The notes beneath the pieces were generated by a model, which was not told the origin of the DNA, did not search any database, and worked only from the letters and a program-made list of their open reading frames with translations. Below are positions 9,399-17,320 of a stretch of DNA of 64,000 nt, in pieces; the stretch's first letter is position 1, and every line of letters starts with the position of its first letter. The DNA comes from Candidatus Yaniella excrementavium (lineage in GTDB: Bacteria > Actinomycetota > Actinomycetes > Actinomycetales > Micrococcaceae). The translations under genes and the position numbers were made by a program. Location of the stretch: the NCBI GenBank assembly GCA_019115865.1, contig DXCT01000054.1, positions 29,848-93,847 on the forward strand, in the 5' to 3' direction.

Positions 9399-10168
9399 TC
9401 ATAACCGGCGGCTCGCAGGTCAGCACGCGAGGCACCCGCAACGAGCGCCTCGTGGATGTGTTCGCGTCCAGGTGCTAATTCGTAAGAGAGGAGCTCTCGG
9501 GCTGCTTGTGGGTTGATTTCACCGATCCCGGCAGAAGGGCACCACTTTGCTACCGGACACGCCCCACAGGCCGGACGTCGGGCGTGACAGACGCGTCGCC
9601 CCAAGAAAATCATACGATGTGACAATTCAGTGTAATCCTTGGGTTCAAATAGCTCAGCAATCTCTCGTTCGACCACATTCGCATTGGTCGATTCCGTCCA
9701 GCCAAAGCGTTTGGCTAGTCGAATGACGTGTGTATCGGTTGTAATTCCAGGCACGCCAAAAACATTGCCCAGCACAACGAAGGCTGTTTTGCGCCCCACA
9801 CCCGGCAGTTTCACTAACTGTTCCAGCGTGGCTGGCACTTCACCGTCATGTTCTTCGACCAGCGCTTGAGATAGGCCTAATAAGGAACGTGTCTTGTTTT
9901 TGTAGAACCCAGTGGGACGAATAAGTTCCTGCAGCGTAGTTTCCTGTGCCTGCGCCATCGCAGCAGCATCTGGGTATCGTGCAAAAAGCGCAGGCGTTAC
10001 AGAGTTCACCCGAATATCAGTAGTTTGGGCACTCAGTACCGTTGCCACCAACAGTTCAAAAGGGTTGGAGAAATCTAGTTCGGCGTGTGCATATGGAAAC
10101 GTCTCACCTAGCACCCGATACATTTTGCGCGCCCTGCGCTTCTTGGCTAATAGCGTTTCGTCTGTCAC
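9386..10168 (-). CDS. nth: Endonuclease III
   Basis: Hh[19 protein letters not shown] and C-terminal Fe[18 protein letters not shown]. Confidence 0.95.
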   Translation of the reverse strand: MTDETLLAKKRRARKMYRVLGETFPYAHAELDFSNPFELLVATVLSAQTTDIRVNSVTPALFARYPDAAAMAQAQETTLQELIRPTGFYKNKTRSLLGLSQALVEEHDGEVPATLEQLVKLPGVGRKTAFVVLGNVFGVPGITTDTHVIRLAKRFGWTESTNANVVEREIAELFEPKDYTELSHRMIFLGRRVCHARRPACGACPVAKWCPSAGIGEINPQAARELLSYELAPGREHIHEALVAGASRADLRAAGYEWEA

Positions 10169-10354
10169 GAACGTCCCTTTCTTGGCCGATGCTGGCGTTC
10201 GACCAGGTTCTCTAGTTCATCTTAGGCCGAGGACGGCGTCCACCGTCGTACCGTTGCCGCCTGCGGCTTTCAGACCGCTCATCGCACATTTGATAGCCGT
10301 TCAGCGCACCTACGGTTTGAATGGGCCTTCAAAACGACTTAGCATAACCCTAGA

Positions 10355-10370
10355 TGTGACTACGATCACG
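10355..10370. promoter_or_regulatory. Candidate CRP/GlxR site TGTGA-ctacga-TCACG upstream of acs
   Basis: 9/10 match to TGTGA-N6-TCACA; 15 nt upstream of acs start; a Crp-family gene lies at 15851. Confidence 0.55.
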
Positions 10371-10385
10371 AACTTAAGGAGCCTC

Positions 10386-12365
10386 ATGGTCACCACGCAT
10401 GAACAGGAAACCACCCAGCGAGCCCGCGACTTGTACGTACAAGCAGAGAAAAACCAACTGGATTACTGGGCGGAGCGTGCCCGCAACGAAGTCTATTGGG
10501 ACACCCCTTTTACCGAAGTACTCGATTGGTCCAACCCACCGTTTGCTCGATGGTTTGCAGATGGCACCACCAACGCTTGCTACAACGCCGTAGATCGCCA
10601 CGTTGAAGCCGGCAACGGAGATCGGGTCGCGCTCTACTTTGAAGGCGAGCCCGGTGACACAGACGCCGTGACGTACGCTGACCTTCAAGCTCGAGTGTCC
10701 CAGGCAGCCAATGCGCTGGAATCCTTAGGCGTGACCAAGGGCGACCGGGTAGCTATCTACCTGCCGATGCTGGTTGAATCCGTTGTTTCGATCTTGGCGT
10801 GCGCCAGAATTGGTGCGGTGCACTCCGTTGTCTTCGGCGGGTTCTCTGCCGAAGCACTGCGTTCGCGGATCGATGATGCTGAAGCAAAGGTGGTTATCAC
10901 AGCCGATGGCTCATTCCGTCGTGGCAAACCCAATATGCTCAAGCCCATTGTGGACGACGCCTTGGCGCGAGAAGGTCACACGGTCGAACACGTTCTCGTG
11001 GTGAACCGCAATAAGGCTGAGATCAACTGGGTTGATGGGCGCGACCAATGGTTCCATGAAGTCGTTGCCGGTCAGCCAACCACTCATGAAATCACTTGGC
11101 ACGAAGCCGAACACCCGCTGTTTATTCTCTACACTTCAGGAACAACCGGTCAGCCGAAAGGTATTCTGCACACGACCGGCGGCTATCTGACGCAAGTCAC
11201 AGCAACAGCACGTGACACCTTCGATCTGCAGCCAGAAACCGACGTATTTTGGTGCACCGCCGACGTCGGCTGGGTGACCGGACACTCTTACATTGTGTAC
11301 GGCCCCATGTCCAATGGCGCCACTCAGGTACTCTACGAAGGCACCCCGGACACGCCGCATCGTGGCCGCTGGTGGGAAATCGTTGAAAAATACGGCGTCA
11401 CCATCCTGTATACTGCACCGACTGCTATTCGTAGTGCTATGAAGTGGGGTCGCGATATCCCCGACCGTCATGATCTGTCTTCGATTCGGCTCTTGGGGTC
11501 GGTTGGTGAGGCGATCAATCCTGAGGCTTGGGATTGGTACCGTGAAGTCATCGGCGACAACAATGGCGCGGGAACCCTCGAGGATGACGGCACCGTTACC
11601 CCTGGTCCACGCCAAGAGCATCCTGTGCCGATTGCCGATACTTGGTGGCAGACGGAAACCGGAGCACATATTCTCACCCCCTTGCCTGCTTTGACCCCCG
11701 ATGAACTCAAGCCGGGGTCAGCACAGCGCGCGGTACCTGGCATTTCTGTGGATGTGGTCGACGATAATGGTCAGACCATGCAAGACACCAGCCAGGGCTT
11801 CTTGGTGATCCGTGAACCGTGGCCAGCCATGGCACGTACCATTTGGGGCGATGACGATCGCTTCGTAAAGACGTACTGGTCGCGCTTTGACGACATGTAT
11901 TTCGCTGGTGATGGCGCTCGCTTCGACGAGGACGGCGATATCTGGTTGCTGGGTCGAGTCGACGATGTTATGAATGTTTCTGGTCACCGTCTGTCTACGA
12001 CAGAAATTGAATCTGCACTGGTTTCTCATGAACTGGTTGCCGAAGCAGCTGTAGTTGGTGCTGCCGATGCAACAACCGGCCAGGCGATTTATGGTTTTGT
12101 CATTTTGACTGATGACGCCGTCGGCACCGACCCGCAAGAAGCTGAACAGCAGTTGCGTAACCACGTGGGATCAAACATCGGGCCGATTGCCAAGCCAAAA
12201 CGAATTCTGGTCACCACTGACTTGCCGAAAACCCGCTCCGGCAAGATTATGCGTCGTCTACTCAAGGATGCTGCAGAGGGCCAGACCGAAGCCGATCCAA
12301 CCGCGCTGGCAACGCTCGCCGATCCCGCAGTAATGGAAGAAATCTTATCGGGCATGCAACGCTAA
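10386..12365 (+). CDS. acs: Acetyl-CoA synthetase
   Basis: YTSGTTGQPKGILHTTGGYL, WCTADVGWVTGHSYIVYGP, TRSGKIMRRLL; start at ATG after AAGGAG (the 9912 ORF extension overlaps nth). Confidence 0.95.
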   Translation: MVTTHEQETTQRARDLYVQAEKNQLDYWAERARNEVYWDTPFTEVLDWSNPPFARWFADGTTNACYNAVDRHVEAGNGDRVALYFEGEPGDTDAVTYADLQARVSQAANALESLGVTKGDRVAIYLPMLVESVVSILACARIGAVHSVVFGGFSAEALRSRIDDAEAKVVITADGSFRRGKPNMLKPIVDDALAREGHTVEHVLVVNRNKAEINWVDGRDQWFHEVVAGQPTTHEITWHEAEHPLFILYTSGTTGQPKGILHTTGGYLTQVTATARDTFDLQPETDVFWCTADVGWVTGHSYIVYGPMSNGATQVLYEGTPDTPHRGRWWEIVEKYGVTILYTAPTAIRSAMKWGRDIPDRHDLSSIRLLGSVGEAINPEAWDWYREVIGDNNGAGTLEDDGTVTPGPRQEHPVPIADTWWQTETGAHILTPLPALTPDELKPGSAQRAVPGISVDVVDDNGQTMQDTSQGFLVIREPWPAMARTIWGDDDRFVKTYWSRFDDMYFAGDGARFDEDGDIWLLGRVDDVMNVSGHRLSTTEIESALVSHELVAEAAVVGAADATTGQAIYGFVILTDDAVGTDPQEAEQQLRNHVGSNIGPIAKPKRILVTTDLPKTRSGKIMRRLLKDAAEGQTEADPTALATLADPAVMEEILSGMQR

Positions 12366-12393
12366 AGTTTTCCGCCGCAGTATCGGGCATCGC

Positions 12394-12437
12394 AAACGAC
12401 TCGGCCGCAACCAGATTTGGTTGCGGCCAAGTCGTTT
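12394..12437. terminator. Bidirectional terminator between convergent acs and metS
   Basis: aaacgactcggccgcaacca-gatt-tggttgcggccaagtcgttt: 20-nt arms, one mismatch, flanking A/T tracts. Confidence 0.85.
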
Positions 12438-12451
12438 ACTTTTCCAATCAG

Positions 12452-12598
12452 TTATATTTGATGACGCTGGAGTTGTTCATCACCGAATTCGCCGGAGAGT
12501 TCATCCGGGTTACGTTGCAAGTGGATCACTGCGGAGATAATGCCGCCAAAAACGGTGACACATGCAATGACCATCATGATGATTGCGATGGCACTCAT
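12452..12598 (-). CDS. metS: MetS-like small subunit of NSS methionine/alanine importer (48 aa; not in ORF track)
   Basis: MSAIAIIMMVIACVTVFGGIISAVIHLQRNPDELSGEFGDEQLQRHQI*; GGAGG RBS; overlaps the 3' end of the NSS transporter gene. Confidence 0.85.
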   Translation of the reverse strand: MSAIAIIMMVIACVTVFGGIISAVIHLQRNPDELSGEFGDEQLQRHQI

Positions 12599-14220
12599 GA
12601 CTTCGCCTCCTGTCCTATGTCGTTAGCAGCGTGTTTACCGGGGGCAAGACTATCGTCACCCAGCGGGTATTCGTTTTCGGATTGTTCGGTGTAAAGTGCT
12701 GAGTCCTTTGCCCACGGCAGCAACGACACAATAAACCCGATCACGATCAGGCTGACCGCCATACCCCAACCAAACGTATTAATGTACCAATTTGGCATTG
12801 CCCCGTATGGTTCATCGGCAGTCATCTGGCCGATGAATTCCAGTACCAAGGTGTAGCCCAACACGAGCGGCAGGACGAGCCCAATCAGGAACTTATAGAC
12901 GGTACCCAGCCGGAAGGAGGATACCTTGTTGAGGTGCTCCACCATACGGCCCAAACGCCGCAGCAGCCACGAGACAGACACGACAGCGACCAATGCTGCA
13001 GCGACGATGCCGAACTGATTGACGAAGTAGTCAGAGACATCCAGCAGGTGCAGGCCCGACGTCGTGCCAAAACCAACCAATGACAGCAGGGCTAGCGCCA
13101 CACCGAAGGTCGAGACGACGGTCAACCGCGACCAACCGGTTTTGTCTTTGACCGCGGACAGCGTAACTTCCAGAATCGAAATCATCGAGGTAAAGCCTGC
13201 AAACAGCAACGAGCCAAAAAACAGGACCCCGATAATTGGTCCCAGCCCCAGCGGTGCCTGGGAAATAATTTCAGGAAATGCCACGAATGCCAATCCGATA
13301 CCTGATTCCACAACGTCACCAACTGCGACGCCAGAGGCCTGAGCCATGAACCCAAGGGCTGAGAAGACGCCAATACCTGCCAAAATCTCAAATCCAGAGT
13401 TGGAGAAGCCAACAACCATGCCCGAGCCCGTCAGGTTCGTGCGTTTCTTCAAATAGGACGAGTAGGTAATCATGATGCCGAAACCAACCGACAATGAGAA
13501 GAAAATCTGACCGTAGGCCGCAACCCATACTCCGGGATCAAGCAGGGCTGCCCAATTTGGTGTGAACAGTGCATCCAAGCCGGTCAGTGCCCCTTCGAGG
13601 GTCAAGGAGATTCCGACCAGGATCAAAAACATGACGACCAATACAGGAATACCGATTGCCGAGGCGAGACCTATGCCTCGACGAACCCCGATGCCCAAAA
13701 CAATCAACACTGCCACCCAGATTGCCAGCATTGGCCAGAAGACCCCCGGCACGATAGTGAAGTCCAGGGCTGGAGTGTCTGATACCTGGAGATACTCGTC
13801 AAAGAAGAATGCGTTTGCATCGTCGCCCCAGGCTTCTGTGGACGAGAAGAATATGTAGCTGGCCGCCCATCCGAGGATAGCCGCGTAGTAGAGGCCGATG
13901 ACCACACAGATCATGGCTTTCCACCAACCGATGGTTTCGGTCCACTTAGCTAGTCGGCGGAAGGCCAACGGCGGTGATCCTTTGAAGCGGTGGCCGATTG
14001 CGTAGTCGAAGAAGAGCAATGGGATACCAGCCGATAGCAACGCCACCAGATACGGAATAATGAAAGCTCCGCCGCCATTGTCATAGGCGATATACGGAAA
14101 ACGCCAAATATTCCCCAACCCGATAGCGGAGCCCATGGCGGCCAGGATGAATATCCAGCGACCACCAAACGCCTCGCGCGCGTTGGATCTCACTGGCGCC
14201 GAAGTAGTTTGAGAGGACAT
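12595..14220 (-). CDS. metP: Sodium-dependent transporter, NSS/SNF family (MetP-like)
   Basis: GSAIGLGNIWRFPYIAYDNGGGAFIIPYL signature; coupled MetS-like ORF. Confidence 0.88.
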   Translation of the reverse strand: MSSQTTSAPVRSNAREAFGGRWIFILAAMGSAIGLGNIWRFPYIAYDNGGGAFIIPYLVALLSAGIPLLFFDYAIGHRFKGSPPLAFRRLAKWTETIGWWKAMICVVIGLYYAAILGWAASYIFFSSTEAWGDDANAFFFDEYLQVSDTPALDFTIVPGVFWPMLAIWVAVLIVLGIGVRRGIGLASAIGIPVLVVMFLILVGISLTLEGALTGLDALFTPNWAALLDPGVWVAAYGQIFFSLSVGFGIMITYSSYLKKRTNLTGSGMVVGFSNSGFEILAGIGVFSALGFMAQASGVAVGDVVESGIGLAFVAFPEIISQAPLGLGPIIGVLFFGSLLFAGFTSMISILEVTLSAVKDKTGWSRLTVVSTFGVALALLSLVGFGTTSGLHLLDVSDYFVNQFGIVAAALVAVVSVSWLLRRLGRMVEHLNKVSSFRLGTVYKFLIGLVLPLVLGYTLVLEFIGQMTADEPYGAMPNWYINTFGWGMAVSLIVIGFIVSLLPWAKDSALYTEQSENEYPLGDDSLAPGKHAANDIGQEAKS

Positions 14221-14349
14221 GTTTACCCCTTGTTGGACAGGTGATGTTAGTCGAAGTCATGAGTGACTTACACCACTCAGGTTACGCCGTGTTGCCCTCC
14301 AGAACAATCACCACGACACATCCAACCCCAGCTTTAGGCTCCAGGTCAG

Positions 14350-15546
14350 CTACTGCAAGCACTCCCCTGTCGAAACCGGCTCAGATAATTGGGACGCACC
14401 ATCCACGTATCCCGATATTTCCTCTGCTGTCAGCGCGTAGCCAACCTCGGTATCAGAGGCACGGGCAAAAATAACACCTGCTACGAAGCCTTCGTCATCG
14501 ATGAGCGCTCCGCCGGAATTGCCTTGACGCACATCTGCCGACACCTGGTACACATCGCGCAGCTGCGGATTCTCGTCGTAAATATTGGCAACGGACGCGG
14601 GGCCTCGCGCCTGAACTTCCGCACCGGTAATCTGATGGGGTCCACCTGAAGGGTAGCCCAGCACAAAGGCTGGCTCTCCGGGGTCGATAACATCACCAAA
14701 TTCCACCGCGGGCAAGTCGGCCTCAGGTAGTGCTATCACTGCAACGTCAACTTCAGGGTCAAAGGCCACAACTTCACCGGTGAAAAGCTGCCCGTCATGG
14801 CTTTCTACCTGTGGCTCCTCCACACCAGCTACCACATGTGCATTGGTCAGCACCCGGTCATCTGTCAAAGCAAAACCAGATCCTGTTTGGCTCTGACCGC
14901 ATCCGTATGCGCTGCCGGTAATCCGGACCGAAGACTCACTAGACTCTTCTACTGACGTCGTCGGTACGGGTCGAGTCTGGTCTACTTCTGGAGTATCTTC
15001 TTCATCCGCTAAATCCAGCTCGGGCAGCTCTGAAGAATTCAGTACATCCGCTCGAACATCAGCTATCCAGACTCTTGCACCCTCGGGCGTGAGTGCCGTC
15101 GTAGTCGCAACGATCCGCGAGTTCTTCAACACACTGGTAATACCGGGTACGCCAATTGAAGCTACTGAGAAAGCGATAAGTGAAATCAGCAGCCCGGCGA
15201 CGAGGGTATTGCCGATGGCTCCCAAAAATTTATCGATGGTTCGCATGACCGGATGACTGATGTGGAGCCGCAGTCGCCCACCGATCTTCCGCCCCAACCA
15301 CATGCCGAGCCAAATCAGTAGGGCAGTGACAGCCACCATCGTGATAATCCGGATAACCCCGGCCGGGACAAGTTCAACAATAACCGGCATAAGAAACAGC
15401 CCGCCAAATACGCCGGCGATAGCACCGATGACTGTCCCCATAGTGACCCAAAAGCCACGGCGAAAACCGATGACGACGACAACGACGAGCACAAGGACAA
15501 GTGCCCAGTCAATCAAGGAGAACCCTATAATGAGCCACCGTCCCAT
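14350..15546 (-). CDS. marP: MarP-family membrane serine protease (CvpA-like TM domain plus trypsin-like protease)
   Basis: N-terminal TM segments, then GSAYGCGQSQTGSGFALTDDRVLTNAHVV, DVAVIAL, VRQGNSGGALID. Confidence 0.9.
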   Translation of the reverse strand: MGRWLIIGFSLIDWALVLVLVVVVVIGFRRGFWVTMGTVIGAIAGVFGGLFLMPVIVELVPAGVIRIITMVAVTALLIWLGMWLGRKIGGRLRLHISHPVMRTIDKFLGAIGNTLVAGLLISLIAFSVASIGVPGITSVLKNSRIVATTTALTPEGARVWIADVRADVLNSSELPELDLADEEDTPEVDQTRPVPTTSVEESSESSVRITGSAYGCGQSQTGSGFALTDDRVLTNAHVVAGVEEPQVESHDGQLFTGEVVAFDPEVDVAVIALPEADLPAVEFGDVIDPGEPAFVLGYPSGGPHQITGAEVQARGPASVANIYDENPQLRDVYQVSADVRQGNSGGALIDDEGFVAGVIFARASDTEVGYALTAEEISGYVDGASQLSEPVSTGECLQ

Positions 15547-15850
15547 CGACCGTTCTTGAGGTGGTTATCGTGCACTAAGCGTATCCGGTTTTCATCTTGT
15601 CTCAGAATGGCCTTGCCGATAGCGTAGTATTTTGGCTGAATTTTGGACTATCGTGGAGGAACAATTCGTCATCGGTTGTGACGATTTCCACATGGCCTTC
15701 TACATTCGATAGAATCGGCCAGAAGCCCACACCGAAACCCACTAGAATCTATGTGCCCGATTCGGTATGCATCAGCATTTCACAATTCGCTACGCAGTTT
15801 CGGCCAAAGAATGAAGTCGGCCCACAAGGCCAGTAAGGAAACTACAAACC

Positions 15851-16528
15851 ATGGATTTAGACGTATTGCGCAACGCACCGCTCTTCACCCACCTCGACGA
15901 GGAAGTGTTCAGCGCTCTGACCGCCGAGCTGACTGAAGTTGAGCTTTCCCGCGGCGCCTCAGTATTCCACGAAGGTGACGATGGGGATCAGCTATACGTC
16001 ATTTTGTCCGGAAAGATTAAACTTGGTCGCACAGCCCCTGACGGTCGCGAAAACCTGCTGGCCATTCTCGGCCCCGGAGAAGTTTTCGGCGAGATGGCGC
16101 TCTTCAACCCCGCGCCTCGCTCTGCATCAGCTACCGCAGTCTCTGCGACCAGCTTGGCCGGCTTGCGCCACGAAAACCTCCGGAAGGTGATTTACTCCTC
16201 ACCAGAAGTCTCCATGCAGCTTCTCGGAGCTTTGGCCCGTCGTCTTTCCCGGACCAATGAGTCCCTGGCTGACTTGGTCTTTTCAGATGTCCCAGGACGT
16301 GTCGCCAAGGCTCTACTGGATCTAGCCGATCGCTTTGGCCGCCCAACTGCTGACGGCCTCCTGGTGGCTCATGACCTCACCCAGGAAGAGTTGGCGCAGC
16401 TCGTTGGTGCCTCACGTGAAACCGTCAACAAAGCACTTGCTGAATTCGTTCAGCGTGACTGGTTGCGTTTGGAAAACCGCGCCGTCATCGTCTTGGATCT
16501 GCAGCGTTTACGCCAGCGCGCACGCTAG
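15851..16528 (+). CDS. crp: Crp/Fnr family transcriptional regulator (GlxR/Crp-like)
   Basis: cNMP-binding fold (GEVFGEMALFNPAPRSASATA) and HTH LTQEELAQLVGASRETVNKALAEF. Confidence 0.93.
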   Translation: MDLDVLRNAPLFTHLDEEVFSALTAELTEVELSRGASVFHEGDDGDQLYVILSGKIKLGRTAPDGRENLLAILGPGEVFGEMALFNPAPRSASATAVSATSLAGLRHENLRKVIYSSPEVSMQLLGALARRLSRTNESLADLVFSDVPGRVAKALLDLADRFGRPTADGLLVAHDLTQEELAQLVGASRETVNKALAEFVQRDWLRLENRAVIVLDLQRLRQRAR

Positions 16529-16538
16529 TCATAACGAG

Positions 16539-16590
16539 CGTTAAACGCGGATGAGTCGAAGGCTTGCCTTCGACTCATCCGCGTTTAACG
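16539..16590. terminator. Perfect 52-bp palindrome between convergent crp and ridA; likely bidirectional terminator
   Basis: cgttaaacgcggatgagtcgaaggc-tt-gccttcgactcatccgcgtttaacg, 25-nt perfect arms. Confidence 0.75.
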
Positions 16591-16609
16591 TACTTGTTGC
16601 ATTGTGGAA

Positions 16610-17074
16610 TTAGTCGGTGACCTTGACGATCATTTCAACTTCTACCGGAGCATTCATCGGCAGCATCGCAACGCCTACGGCTGAACGTGCATGTGTTCCC
16701 TTGTCCTGAAAGATGTGACTTAAGAACTCTGATGCACCGTTGACAACAATATGTTGCTCAGCAAAATCTGAAGCCGATGAGACGAAGCCCACGACTTTAG
16801 TAATCTGGGAGATTTTATCCAGGTCGCCGATTTCTGCTTTAATCGCGGCCAAAGCGTTCAGAACACAGGTACGCGCTAGTCCGGCGGCATCTTCGACACT
16901 TACTGTGTCACCAACTTTGCCCGTCCCGGCAAGTTTACCCTCATCCAGGGGGAGCTGCCCTGAGGTGTATACATTGTCACCATCGCGCATGGTCGGAACA
17001 TATGCGGCAAGCGGCTTACCAACTGCGGGCAGGGTGTAACCGGCTTCTTCAATGCGCTGTTCAATAACGGACAT
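16610..17074 (-). CDS. RidA family protein
   Basis: VYTSGQLPLD, ARSAVGVAMLPMNAPVEVEMI. Confidence 0.9.
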   Translation of the reverse strand: MSVIEQRIEEAGYTLPAVGKPLAAYVPTMRDGDNVYTSGQLPLDEGKLAGTGKVGDTVSVEDAAGLARTCVLNALAAIKAEIGDLDKISQITKVVGFVSSASDFAEQHIVVNGASEFLSHIFQDKGTHARSAVGVAMLPMNAPVEVEMIVKVTD

Positions 17075-17086
17075 ATCGCTCCTTCG

Positions 17087-17251
17087 TTAGGCTTTCGGAC
17101 GCTTCAAATACGCTACGGGGGCGTTACCATCTGGACCAGGGATAACGGTGACTAATTCCCAGCCGTCATCACCCCACTGATCAAGAATTTGTTTCGTTGC
17201 ATGGATCACCAATGGAAGAGTGGCGTATTCCCACTTCTGTGTATTACTCAT
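17087..17251 (-). CDS. DUF4177-type small protein (54 aa; not in ORF track)
   Basis: MSNTQKWEYATLPLVIHATKQILDQWGDDGWELVTVIPGPDGNAPVAYLKRPKA*; directly upstream of ridA. Confidence 0.85.
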   Translation of the reverse strand: MSNTQKWEYATLPLVIHATKQILDQWGDDGWELVTVIPGPDGNAPVAYLKRPKA

Positions 17252-17320
17252 ACGTTAACCGTATCTTGCGCCGAGAGCTTTGGAACAGATTTGATCTTGT
17301 TGATCCGGTAGACTCCTCGC

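Noticed and set aside
9912-10385. N-terminal extension of the acs ORF
   Set aside because: Overlaps nth antisense and the acs promoter; a good RBS/ATG exists at 10386.
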